A stretch of DNA of 64,000 bases from Odobenus rosmarus divergens. Lineage: Eukaryota > Chordata > Mammalia > Carnivora > Odobenidae. This document shows positions 21,965-33,019 of this stretch, piece by piece. Every line of letters starts with the position of its first letter. Position 1 is the first letter of the stretch. Both the position numbers and the translations under genes were made by a program. Below the pieces are notes generated by a model. The model searched no databases. It was not told where the DNA came from and saw only the letters and a list, made by a program, of their open reading frames with translations. The DNA is taken from contig NW_004450464.1 of the NCBI RefSeq assembly GCF_000321225.1, forward strand, positions 1,475,567 through 1,539,566. The letters are read 5' to 3'.

Positions 21965-22160
21965 GGGCGCCTGGGTGGCTCAGTTGGTTAAGCGACTGCC
22001 TTCGGCTCAGGTCATGATCCTGGAGTCCCAGGATCGAGTCCCGCATCGGGCTCCCTGCTCAGCGGGGAGTCTGCTTCTCCCTCTGACCCTCTTCCCTCTC
22101 GTGCTCTCTATCTCTCATTCTCTCTCTCTCAAATAAATAAATAAAATCTTTAAAAAAAAA
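21965..22160 (+). mobile_element. Carnivore SINE with a perfect 21-base TSD
   Basis: Subtype with TTGGTTAAGCGACTGCC, GATCCTGGAGTCCCAGG and CTGACCCTCTTCCCTCTC. TSD of 21 bases at 21944-21964 and 22161-22181 (AATAGAGCAAAGGAATTTGA plus G), identical in both copies. A young insertion. Confidence 0.96.
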
Positions 22161-22254
22161 AATAGAGCAAAGGAATTTGAGAAAATGGGAGAATATTCCA
22201 ACTAACATTCTCACACCTTCAAGTACATCAATACGCTATTGATGAACATTCTTG

Positions 22255-22440
22255 TTGTGTTAGCCCAGTCTTCTTTTACAAATCCCACACTTGTGTATCC
22301 AGCTGCCTACCTGACTTCTTCATTTTGATGTCTGTAGATATCTGAAAGCTAAGATGTTCAAAACTGCACTGATCTTCCCTTCTAAACCTTCAGCCTCAGC
22401 CTTCTCCATCTTTTTACGTTAATTCCAACCTTCAAAATAC
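22255..22440 (+). repeat. Ancient repeat, possibly L2-related
   Basis: CAGCTGCCTACCTGACTTC, TTTTGATGTCTGTAGATATC, GAAAGCTAAGATGTTCAAAAC and CTGATCTTCCCTTCTAAACC match a common old dispersed repeat (CTGCCTGCTTGACATCTCC, TTGGATGTCTAATAGGC, CAACATGTCCAAAACTGAAC). The repeat at 58080-58395 seems to be the reverse orientation of the same family. The name is uncertain. Confidence 0.4.
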
Positions 22441-22790
22441 CATAGAGCAATGCTAACAGTGGCTTAAACAATAAACATGTATTTCTTAATGTTCTGGAGG
22501 CTGAGAAGACCAAGATTAATGTGCCAACAGCTTCAGTATCTGGTGAGGATCCCCTTCCTGGGTTGCAGGTGACCCCCATCTCACTGTGTCCTCACATGGC
22601 TAAAAGTGGGAGAGAGAGAGATCTCTTGTCTCTTCCTCTCTTTAAAGGGGATTAATCACATCACAAGTGCCCAACCCTCAGGATCTGATCTTAATTCCCT
22701 CCCAGAGGCCCTACTTCCAAATACCATACTTTATAGATCGAGTCTTCAACATATGAATTTGGGGAGGATACAAACATTTAGTCCATGGCA
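22441..22790 (-). mobile_element. MLT1-type LTR, minus strand
   Basis: Reads GTGGCTTAAACAATAAACATG, TTAATGTTCTGGAGGCTGAG, ACTGTGTCCTCACATGGC, TCTTCCTCTCTTTAAAGGGG, CTACTTCCAAATACCATAC, CTTCAACATATGAATTTGGG and GATACAAACATTTAGTCCATGG. This is the antisense MLT1 order, the opposite orientation to the copy at 5398-5974. The frames at 22382-22579 and 22606-22872 cross it and are not genes. Confidence 0.7.
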
Positions 22791-22845
22791 ATGCATATTT
22801 TATGTAATGGGGAAAAAAGTTAGAAATAGAAAGTATCTTTTCCCA

Positions 22846-23047
22846 GGGCACCTGGGTGGCTCAGTGGATTAAGTGTCTGACTCTTGATTTCAGCCCAGGT
22901 TGTGAGATCCAGTTCCGTGTCCTGCTCCATACTCAGTGAAAGTCTGCTTGAGATTCTCTCTGTCCCTCTCTCTTGCCCCTCCCTCTGTTCGCTCATTTCC
23001 TCTCTCTCTCTCAAATAAATAAATAAATAAATAAATCTTAAAAAAAA
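22846..23047 (+). mobile_element. Carnivore SINE, older subtype
   Basis: Head CACCTGGGTGGCTCAGTGG, body AAGTGTCTGACTCTTGATTTC, and (AAAT)n tail. TSD TATCTTTTCCCA at 22834-22845 and 23048-23059. The minus frames at 22820-23014 and 22890-23078 are its translation. Confidence 0.93.
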
Positions 23048-23059
23048 TATCTTTTCCCA

Positions 23060-23879
23060 TGTAACTAATTTGGGCCAATTTACCTACATTTTTAGTGACT
23101 GTCTTCCTACATATTCTTCGATGAGGAATTGTCTTAACTTTATTTTACCCTGTGGTGCTACTTGTTAAAATAATGTATGGTATATTTGCTATTGTTAAAA
23201 AGAAATCATTTTTGGAGGCCTTCTTGGGTTTTCAAATTTGTCATTATCTCGGAAGGCAAAAACTCCAGAGAAAATGTTATTGAAGTTCAAGATACTGTGA
23301 AGTGTATAGGTAGAGAATGCATGGCCTTGCTTATTAAATTTCAAAATACTGCAGCAGAAATAACATTTAAATATTCAAACCAATAGATTTGGGGAAAGTA
23401 AAAGGAAATACTTTGTTATGTGGTGGGTGATAACTTTTCAGTAGTTGTTATTCTACAATATAGTACACGTTCAAATCTTACTTTTAATTGAACTTACCGA
23501 TAATTAATTCATAAAATGTTAATAAGAAAAATTAATGTGTTTGGGAGCATTTTAATGTTTTCTAAATTATCAAAATAGAACCATGTGTTAACTTAAAATG
23601 TCCTTAGGTAATAACATCATAAAAAATAAGATTGGTCTGGCTGTTCAATCTGATCTTAAAAAGTATTTCTAATGTATGAAGATGAAGCAGAAAATGAAAA
23701 CAGTTTTTCCAGATAACTTGGACTAAAAATACAGTCATTTAACATAATTCTTTCCATTGTGAAAATTTTGGAAGGGCAGAAAAGCTTTGTCTCAGAGCAG
23801 TATTTTAAAATATAAGTTAGTGATACTTCTCTGGTATATTCAACTTATTCAATTACTTTCTAGTAACTTTTGCTTACAG
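23060..23879. other. Unique AT-rich sequence
   Basis: Nothing recognised. The frame at 23177-23386 (+) has no family match. Confidence 0.3.
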
Positions 23880-24005
23880 ACATCCATTCACATAAATATA
23901 TTTATGTTCCTAGTATGTGCCAGGTCCTCTGCTGGTTGCTGAGGATGCAGATTTGAACAAAACAAACAAAGCTCCTACCTTAATGAGCTACATTCTAGGT
24001 CATAT
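23880..24005 (-). repeat. L2 fragment, minus strand
   Basis: CCTAGTATGTGCCAGGTCC, TGCTGGTTGCTGAGGATGCAG, TTGAACAAAACAAACAAAGC and TTAATGAGCTACATTCTAGG are the antisense L2 end (TACTATGTGCCAGGCAC, GGGATACAGCAGTGAACAAAAC, ATGGAGCTTACATTCTAG). Confidence 0.65.
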
Positions 24006-24560
24006 TAGTGATATCATGTTAGTGATAATTTCTCTGATGTAAACTCAGGACTTTAAAAGGGGAAGAGTGATGTGCACTTGGCCTATTATTTTAGATAGTT
24101 TTTTTTTTTTACAGCTTATTTATTTAAAAGGGAGAATCGACTTTTTCTCTAGCATGTTCAGAACACTTATTTCCTCTATAATCAAATGAGAAGCATCTGA
24201 TCCATCATGAGCAAGCGGAACTTGTAATTATGTCTTTTTATTCTAAATATTTAATATATATTATTGATGTCGTATATTACTGATGTTTCTTTGTGCTGGC
24301 ACACTAGTTTTTAGATGCTTGATATACAAATCTATGATAATGTATTCTAAGTAGCTGTTCATTTCTTCTGAACACATTTCCTGTAATGAATGGTTGTACT
24401 AATGACAAAATTTGAGACAAACTCTTTGAAATTTTGTATTCTTCGTACCAGCATTTGTCCCCATTGTTTTGGTACTTACATGACCTCCCATAAACTTTGT
24501 GTGAAGTGTCTTTGACAAATTCTAGAAAAGGGGGATGATCTTTTAACCAGATTTTAAAAG
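24006..24560. other. Unique AT-rich sequence
   Basis: Nothing recognised. T run at 24100-24110. Confidence 0.3.
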
Positions 24561-25050
24561 AGACTGTGGATTATCATGGACTTTAGAGCATCAAACACAA
24601 AAGTGCTCAAAGAACCAGAACAAAGTGGCTCACAGAGACGATGCTCTGTCTACATTCTGGCACTTTCATTTCTCTCTGCTACTAGTACTAGAGGAACACA
24701 GGACAGGTCATGTAGGCAGAGCTCAAGGGCCTTTGGAGGAAGCTGGGTTCACGGTGGAGGCCACCAGGTGGAAATCAGGATGGAATGCAGGAGAGCCAAT
24801 GCTGCCTGAACTTGAAGCATGGAAAAGGCACAGACGTGTCTCTCGATGCCCCGGGAAGAGAAGACAATAGAACTGCCCTGGCTGTTTTGCATGCTGTCGC
24901 TCTCCAGTATCTTCTCACTACCTTTCATTAGTCACACCTGCCTGGAAAGCCAGTTTGCAAGGAAGCCTGGGACATGTAGCTTGCACGGTGCAACAGTCGG
25001 GATTGCATTTGGGAACAAGGCAGTACATGATGGGTAGAACCCAAACCTAT
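24561..25050. other. GC-richer block, possible ancient repeat remnant
   Basis: The 3' half (CAGTATCTTCTCACTACC, GGAAAGCCAGTTTGCAAGG, AAGCCTGGGACATGTAGC) resembles a conserved block of an old mammalian dispersed repeat (GAAGCCAGAGGGCAAGG...AGCCTGGGAAATGTAGTTTGC). Three overlapping frames (24576-24809, 24625-24870, 24819-25037, all +) are open across it but show no domain. I do not call a gene. Confidence 0.3.
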
Positions 25051-27263
25051 TGTAACTTAATCTCGATCCTTATCTTTCCACCCATATTTAATGCCCTTCC
25101 AACAAACACCTTATGAGGTAACTCTGCACTGCACAATTGAACATCCTCTCTCTCTCTCCCTACGTAAATGGAGGGCTCCAGTGCCCCATTGGTCAGCAAA
25201 TAAGTCAGAAAATCCAGCATCTTCAGATCAGAGACTATCTCAGGTCTGGAGGTTTCTCCTGTCTGGTGATTTATATAAACTAATATAAAATAGACCAATG
25301 TAAGGGAAAAACACATATTTGGTTAGCATATGCAGCTGTATTCACACCTCAAACATGCAGGTCCAGTCCCTGTTTCTGTGATTGGTTCCAAGGTCATGTT
25401 GATAACTATAACCTCCTTCGTTCCTCACTCATTTTGTGTTCTTTGTGCTCTCGGAGTGTGAGAGTTTTGCCTGTTTGAATGACTCAAACCTTTGTTCTTG
25501 AAGGTTCTGGATCTTAGTGTTCCTGCTTTTACTGTATTACTGTAGTCTTCCATTAAATATTACTACTGAACAAAAAAGTAGTAAGAGGCGTCCCAGTGAA
25601 ACTACTCCTGGTTACAGAAACAGTCTCCTTTGACCCCAGTGGGTAGCAGCAACCCGGTCATCTCTTTATAGTCCAGATCAGTGACATCTAGTACAGTAAC
25701 ACATGCTTTCTAGGCCTCCTGTTCTGATACCACAGGAGGAACATGATAGCAAAGGACAGTCTCCACTTCCAATTCATTAAGATTTCTGTGTATCTTTTCC
25801 TGGAAGCATTCCTCCCTTTGGTGGGGGAGGGGGGGAGAGATTAATTTCTGAGTCTGCTCAAACAGAGAAGTTGGTCACTTCTGTTTTTAAATTTGTTCTA
25901 ATCAGACGTCTCAGTACACGAACATAATGCTATTTTACTGCTTACCGTATTTATTATAATTACTAGTTTAGAGGCACGATTTCGCCATTATCCAGGGAGA
26001 TAACTGTGGGCGGTAGTTTGCATTACGTACAACTTTGTGTTCTAGAATCCGATCCGGAGGGCAGCTACACAATACAGAGCTAATGAATCAGAGAATACAC
26101 ATAAACATGGATGAAGGAAAGAAGGACAAAGGAAAGTTGGTTTAGTTTTCCTAAGAAACTTGGCCAGATTGAAAATCACTCTCTTAACGCATGAACCACA
26201 GATGTCTGCTTGGATGAAGTTAGAGTAAGAATGATTTTATGATGGTTCTGCCACCATATGTATTTTTTTTACCCTCCTACAACAATGAACACTGACTGAT
26301 TGGCAATTTGGCTCTGGCATTAACTGTTGATACACCTTGAAATTTAGGGAACAGATTTTATTTCTTTCTAAAATGTACATTATTTTATTGTTCTCAGGAA
26401 GCCATACACTAAAAAACAAAAGGTTTTTTGTTTTTTTTTTCCATGCAGACCAGCAGTTGTCCTGAACTACCTCACCCTCCTCCCAGCAACAAACTATAAC
26501 TTCGTTTGGGGATCTTTTTGTTTGGCTTTGTCCTGTCACTAAATAGATACATTGATTGCTACTTCCTGGTATGTCTAATCCAGGCATAATTTGTTGATTA
26601 CTCTTTCGCGGGCCGTCCCTGAAGAACACGTAACCTCCCTTCCTCCCTCGCTTCCTCGTGCCGTCATTGTACTTCTAGTTACATTGACATGCTCTGTTCT
26701 TCCAGGCTATTCTAGTTGCTTTAGCCAAAATGCTCACACCTTTCATTTCTGGCTTGCCACATCTTGTGAGTATACCTGGTAAATGAGGTGCTGACCCTGC
26801 CCCCTTTTCCCTCCTGTCTCCCTTCTATGTTCACTCTCTCCTTGACTGCAGCCCCTTCTATGCACAGGCCAGCCTTTCTCTGCCCACTTTCCTGGGCACC
26901 TCGTTTCCACATGCTGTCTTTCAGAAATGTGTTGAAATTTTGTCTTTGCTATTGGTGCATTCCTGATCTCTGTATTTGTGGGCTTAAGCCATTACGTCTT
27001 TATTTCCACTGAAATCAGGTAGCAGAAGGAGAAGAAATAAATATCTTCAGTTGAATCTGTTAAACCAGAGCATCTCTTATTTCTTTTTTTTTATTCAGTA
27101 TTCTATTGGTTTAATTTAGGTTTTGTTCTTCAGTCTGCACTTCTTCTGTGTTTTTTCAACGGCTCACCTTGACTTGATTTTTATCTTCTTTCAAAGATGA
27201 GAAACTTCAACTGTTAATGTTTTTCCCATGGCATATCAAGGTTTTAAGTTAGTATTTAAAATT
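25051..27263. other. Low-repeat stretch, no gene supported
   Basis: Includes a short CT run (25147-25160), a G-rich tract (25820-25836) and a 130-codon minus frame at 26237-26629. That frame has no recognisable domain and crosses T/A homopolymers. A GC-richer part at 26.6-26.95 kb is pyrimidine-rich on the plus strand. I see no exon structure. Confidence 0.35.
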
Positions 27264-27278
27264 AAAATTACCAGGGCA

Positions 27279-27467
27279 GGGGCACCTGGGTGGCTCGGTC
27301 GTTAAGCGTCTGCCTTCCTCTCGGGTCGTGACCCCAGGGTCCTGGGATTGAGTCCCACGCATCAGGCTCCCTGCTCAGTGGGGAGCCTGCTTCTCCCTCT
27401 GCCGCTCCCCCTGCTTGTGCTCTCTCTCTCTCTGACAACTAAACAAATAAAATCTTTAAGAAAAATG
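27279..27467 (+). mobile_element. Carnivore SINE (SINEC)
   Basis: Head GGGGCACCTGGGTGGCTCGG, body AAGCGTCTGCCTTCCTCTCG, and tail AAACAAATAAAATCTTTAAG. A short repeat (AAAATTACC, at about 27264-27272 and 27468-27476) is the likely TSD. Confidence 0.9.
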
Positions 27468-27476
27468 AAAATTACC

Positions 27477-28449
27477 TGGCTTACTAAACTTGAATTTTAT
27501 CTCATGTATCCTAGAATTGCTCTACTTTACTAAGTTAACAGTAACTACAACTCCTTAACTTCGTAAAATAGATGATTGTAAACACACAGCACAGGCTCAC
27601 ATAAATTACCTCATTTTTAAAAAGACCATTTTGATGTTTGCCTGCAGAAAAAATTCATAGGCATCTTTCCCCCACAAAATTCAGCTTTGATGTAGAAGTA
27701 TAATTAACCTCAATTGTCGATTACTTTCCTCTTCCTGGTGATTTCTCATACATTCTGTCATTTAGAAAGCACTTTGAGTCTAGTGTTGAGTCTAGTATGG
27801 CATTGAAGTTAAAATGGACATTATTGTAATTAAAAATGGTGGCATTTTTAGAGGTAGGACTCTAATCTGGGATTTTTGACTCAGAGACCGATGAACCTTC
27901 CTAATTTCTTCTGGGATATTTCTGTGTATATCGGGGCCAAAGTCTGTCTAGCTTGGAGCCATCACTTTACCCAAAAGTAACTACCATCAAAACTGCATTC
28001 AGCAATAGCCAGTAAAAAGTAGAGAACTGAAGAATATTTCAGCTATGTCCATACATGGAGTTTAGGATACTGTAAAAGTAGTTTGCTCACCTAATACAAT
28101 AAAAAAGGTAGCATTTTTATTGGTATTGAATAATTTATTTTTATCAGTTGAAAGAAGAAGAAAACTAGGAAAGCCTTAATATTGAGAACACATTCTCTCC
28201 TCCATACTCTTTATTAGTAAACAAATAAAAGCCTTCTCGGTTTTTATTTTTCTTCTTCACATGCATCGTCTCAGGTCATGTCAACAAAATTTTGCTCTTT
28301 AGGAATTAATTTCCAACTAAGGCAGGGATAACAACGACTCAGTCACGATGTTTAGAAGAAAGGTATTTAACATCCAACTTATACATTAGAAAACAAATCA
28401 TTAAAAAAAAGAAAGGAAGAAAAAGAAAAATTCTTGAAAGGCAAAATTA
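27477..28449. other. Unique AT-rich sequence
   Basis: Nothing certain. AGAGGTAGGACTCTAATCTGGG near 27850 is MIR-like but too short to call. A purine-rich run (AAAGAAAGGAAGAAAAAG) lies at about 28405-28428. Confidence 0.3.
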
Positions 28450-28800
28450 AGAGCTCTATACCAGCCCCTAAAATTAGAGTCAGCGGTGGGAATGTGCTTC
28501 AGCAGCAGCTGATGTTGACAGAGTGCGTTTTCTGCCAGGTGAACAACACAAAACACGAGGAAAACTGCCACCCCGAGGAAAGCAGGTGGCGTGCTGACAG
28601 CTGAGGCACTTGTGAGACCTTAGCTGGCCCCGTGGTCCTGTTTTTTTGGCTGTGTTCACGTCAAAAGAGCACCCACGAGAGTCACTGGATGGACAGCTTG
28701 GTTGACACGTAGCTACAGCTTCTGCAAATATTTACCTTAGGCGTCGGGGAGCAGTATAAGTACACCTTATGGGGTGCAGAGTAAATAGGAAGGGCTGTGT
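28450..28800. other. GC-rich, CpG-containing low-repeat patch
   Basis: About 350 bases markedly richer in GC and CpG than the flanks (for example ACACGAGGAAAACTGCC, CACCCCGAGGAAAGCAGG, TTAGGCGTCGGGGAGCAG). They match no repeat I know. No open exon-like frame stands out. It could be a regulatory element, which is inference from composition only. Confidence 0.3.
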
Positions 28801-30210
28801 TAGGGAGATGATCTTGCTTTTCTCAATAACAAGGGGAGGATTATTGTGCAAGGAGTGATTCCAAAAGCGGAGGATAATCTGAAGAGTAAAATGAACAAAT
28901 CTTCCCAGGAATGGGAAGATGTCTCTTTAATATTGTAACATTTCATTTATCCATGCATTTCTTTGAAAATTTTCCAAATTTATTTACCTCTTGATGCATT
29001 CGGGTTTTGAGGGCACATTTTTTCCCTGGCAGCTTATAAAATGAATTATGGCAGAATCTATAATAATTGAGGCCTGAGCATATCACAGATCCTAATTATG
29101 ATATATACTATATTCAGTATATATACAACATAGGATTTACGATAGTTATTTGAATATTGTAAGTCCGGCAATATTACAGTATTTGTTGAACAGATTTCCT
29201 GAAGATAATAGTTTCTTTGCAAGAATGGCAACAAAGTTACCATTTAAGAACAAATTTAATTATTTTATGTTTCAGATAATTATTTTATTGAATACCAAGT
29301 TTAAAAATAAACATGTTGCTACCAAAAGGCTTGATATCTTTTATTTATATTTAAGGGTTTATTTTTAAGACTTCAAAGAAAAGAAATAGAAGAAATGTTA
29401 ATATTGGGAATACAGCTCCCTCACCCATATTCTCTTATTAATGATAAACTGAAAGCAGAAACCCTAGCTTTTTATTTCTTCAACACCTTAATAGTTAAGG
29501 TCCTTTTACACTTTTCTAAACTTTATCTGTTATATAACAGTCACATGTCTTTGAAATGGAAAAAAATTGACACTCTCACTTATAATTTATAAATGCCTTA
29601 GAGACAATACTGGTAACCTGATGCTTTTTATATTAAAAAAAATCACAAATCACATTTTTAAAAAAATCACCAGAAACAAACCAGAATGGCTCAATGACAA
29701 AATCGTTCAAATAGACACACCTGGATATTATTTGCAGAAAAATAAAGATAACAACATTTGTAAATTCATGAACCTACAAGAGAATGATAGATAAGCCCAT
29801 TTAAGTAGCTGCTGAAGTATCTCACCTACCCTGCTTTGCCATTGTGTATTCTCTCCACAGAAGGAAATGAGCAATGAAATCTTAAGGGTCAGAAGTTGAA
29901 AATAGTAAACATATGTCACTCAAATTCTTGATACAATAGTGAGACAGCAAGCAAGGAATTTGGAGGAGTCCTCTAGATCATCCCCTTTCAACAATCTTCA
30001 TCAGCTCATGGCAATCAGATTTCCTCTTACAATGTCTTTCTTGATTTTATTTCCTATCCTTTAATCGTGAATGTGGCTATTTTTGTGCAGAGTTCAGGTT
30101 ATACTCCATCTCTTTTGTTAATAAAGATAAAAATTAAACCACTGTGTCTCGACTTAAGGATAAGAACAGAAGTCAAATGGCAAGCATTCTGCCAAGAGAA
30201 TTTTTAGAGA
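28801..30210. other. Unique AT-rich sequence
   Basis: Several short frames (29058-29243 minus; 29150-29368, 29395-29592 and 29567-29794 plus) come from AT-rich DNA with few stops by chance. None has a recognisable motif. Confidence 0.3.
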
Positions 30211-30225
30211 TAGGATGGATTTTTA

Positions 30226-30426
30226 CTTTTTTAATTTTTTTAAAACAACTTTATTTCTTTATTTGACAGAGAGGGAGAGCACAAGCAGGGGGAGCAGCAG
30301 AGGGAGAGGGAGAAGCAGAGTCCCTGCTGAGCGGGGAGCCCGATGTGGGACTCGATCCCAGGACCCTGGGATCATGACCTGAGCTGAAGTCAGATGCTTA
30401 ACTGACTGAGTCACCCAGGCGCCCCC
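30226..30426 (-). mobile_element. Carnivore SINE, minus strand
   Basis: Left end CTTTATTTCTTTATTTGACAG, right end TGAGTCACCCAGGCGCCCCC. A near-perfect 15-base TSD (TAGGATGGATTTTTA / TACGATGGATTTTTA) lies at 30211-30225 and 30427-30441. Confidence 0.93.
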
Positions 30427-30441
30427 TACGATGGATTTTTA

Positions 30442-31394
30442 AAAGTAGATTATGAAATTTCTTTTCCCTACCTATGTTGAAATATAATCGCGTTTGTTTT
30501 CTATTGGTCTGGATGCAGTTGAGCAGATTTTTAGATATCCAAGTCTAGAGCTATATTATTATTCAATCTTTTTATCTTTATGTGTAATATATATAATTTA
30601 CACATTTCAAAGTTATTACCTCATTTGTTTCCACAGTCTCTTGACAAGATAAAGTGGACAGAGAGATTTTCAGCTTTTAACTACAATGTTACATTTTTCT
30701 CCTTTTAATTTTTAAAAAAATCACATTAGCTTTTTATATTGTTATATCTTTATTATTCAAGTCTGGGACAATCTATGTACCTGTTAGGTTTAGTCTAGTG
30801 GCCAACCTCAGTGCCATTTTTCTCTTATCTTTGAAATTCCCTTAGGTTGAAATAATGTGGGAAGATTTGGATAGCCTCATCATTGAATACAAATGCCAGA
30901 ACCATTAATAGTAAGAAAGCAATTCTTTATGGTTTTATCTAAATCCAAACCAGATGTTGTGTGGGAGGAAGTGTCTATGACATCCAGGCCTGTTTTTGTT
31001 TTGTTTTGTGTTGTGTTTTGTTGCCTCAGAAATAAGAGTATTTCGTTTGTTTCTTTGATTTTACTTTTGAAACCTCAGCCATTTGATATTGTGCACACAT
31101 ATTATGGGTTTAGAGTTGTTTGTTGGCTTGAATTAGATTAAATTTTACACAGCTTTCACAATTTTCCCTGACATATTCTTTCTTCTGTTCCTTAAATGTA
31201 TTTTCCCCCTCTGAACAAATTCTTTGGCAGTCCCAAGAAAATATGTCTCTGAAAGCATGGGTGGTACCATGTAGCCAAGGACATAAAATCAAATTGATGG
31301 TTTACAGACAACAGAATCAGAAGTAAAGAGTTGTTATATATTTTCACGTCATAATTTTGTAATGCCACATAAGTACATGTCGGCAAAGGAGCTA
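30442..31394. other. Unique AT-rich sequence
   Basis: Nothing recognised with confidence. ACATTTCAAAGTTATTACCTC near 30601 could be a trace of antisense MIR. The frames at 30893-31141 (+) and 31110-31386 (-) have no family match. Confidence 0.3.
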
Positions 31395-31600
31395 TTCCTA
31401 ATACTAACAGTTACTGAATGCTTGCTATGCACTGGGCACTGTGGTAACATTTGGTTGTGAGGATCATTAGTACAGTCACCACTTGCACACTACAGAACTG
31501 ACGTCTACAAAGCCACGTACCTAGTCGTTCACTGTACCCGGATTCGAAGCCAAGCAGCTTCCCTCACTCCAGTGCCCGCCTTGCAGATCCTTGTAGACCC
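31395..31600 (-). repeat. MIR SINE, minus strand
   Basis: TACTGAATGCTTGCTATGCAC, TGGGCACTGTGGTAACATTTGG, GTTGTGAGGATCATTAG and CGGATTCGAAGCCAAGCAGC follow antisense MIR (TTGAGCGCTTACTATGTGCC ... CGGGATTCGAACCCAGGC). Confidence 0.7.
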
Positions 31601-31799
31601 CTGTGCCACAGGGAGGCCGTGGTTCTCTGTGCTTGGGCATGTCAGCATACCACATTCCTCAACAAGAAGTTTTCCTCCTTGGATGCATTTTCTGCTCCAC
31701 TCTGTGGGCGTGGACGAAGCAGATCACTTTGTGAAATAAAAATGTAAACGTTCAAACACAGACCTATTTATTTGTGTATTTACACGTCTGATTTTAAGA

Positions 31800-32005
31800 A
31801 AAGAGCCCTGGGCTTAGAATCAGACAACCTGGACTCCTATTCTGTCTTCCACTTGATAAGTGGATGATTTGGGCAGATTAGGTAAGCACTGTTGAGTCTC
31901 TTGTCTCCTCATTTATACAAAAAGGCCATAATGCTTTTCCAGGACCAGGTTGTTGTGGAGATTAAATGAACCAATTAATGCAAAAGTAAGAGCAAATGGA
32001 CTGAA
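31800..32005 (+). repeat. MIR SINE, plus strand
   Basis: GGGCTTAGAATCAGACAACC, TGGACTCCTATTCTGTC, TTGAGTCTCTTGTCTCCTC, ATAATGCTTTTCCAGGACC and TGTTGTGGAGATTAAATGAACC match sense MIR in order. Together with the antisense MIR at 31395-31600 it makes an inverted pair about 200 bases apart. Confidence 0.75.
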
Positions 32006-33019
32006 ATGTAGCAAGAAATATATATGATTGTGTCCTTTGCTTTCTCCTTCCAAAGCTGATGATTTAAAAATAGTTAAAATTATCTTTTAAAAGTATTCAG
32101 AGACTCAAAGTATTTAGCAGTGGGTTGTTCTGTTTTTTGCAACTGTCACTGAAACCAGAAATAAATTATCAGTTCTTTAAACCTTTGTTTATAAGAATTA
32201 TTGTTGATACATCATCACTTTAATAATTCAAAAATATTAAGATGTTAGGTTAAATGATTTATCATTGTCATAACATTTAATAAATACAGTTTTTAAAAAT
32301 ATTTTTGGAATCTGGCCCTTGGGATTAAAATCAATATAAAATTTATCTTTATTTTTTCAATTAAGAAAAAAGAGAGAAGAGAATAAAGCAGAGTATACCA
32401 CTCCTAGTAAACCTAAATATTTTTGTGAAACTTTTCATTTGGTTTTACACACACGTGTGTGCACACACACATACATATTTGCCTTTTCCTGGGCATATAT
32501 ATGTATATAGTATTTTGTGATATAAATGTTACTTCTTACCATGGATTTCAGCTTTAAAAATGTCACTGTGTTATGGACCAGTTAATCTCCAAATAGTATG
32601 TTTGTGTACCTGTTTTTATTAGAAGGATGAAGCCGTATTGTTACCGGTATTGTTCCTGGTATTGTTTGTACTCAGTCATGTGTTTTTCTCTCCTGTAATC
32701 CCCACTGCCACACCAATGTGCTAGCCTATCCTTTACAGTTACAACATTGATTTTTTATCTCCGCCCTTACCAACCGGCTATCATGCCAAGTAATTTAGAA
32801 GAATCTCTTGACATCTCTGCTTAAGGCTAATGTTTTATTTAACTGATACATGCTCTTCGCTACCAGTTGCTGTTAGCCATCAAAAAGGCAGCTTGGTGAA
32901 TTGAAACAAGAGATGAATTATTCTTTTTCTTATTTGCACTTTGCCTGATAATTCCTACTAATTTTAATGGCTTTTGGGGTGCTAAAATTATCTCAGGAGA
33001 ATAGTTCTGTAATTGCATA
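32006..33019. other. Unique AT-rich sequence with a small CA/TG tract
   Basis: An alternating purine-pyrimidine tract lies at about 32447-32477 (ACACACGTGTGTGCACACAC and beyond). Otherwise nothing recognised. Confidence 0.35.

Noticed and set aside
26237..26629. 130-codon minus frame as a gene
   Set aside because: It crosses A/T homopolymers and shows no family signature, splice sites or flanking exons.
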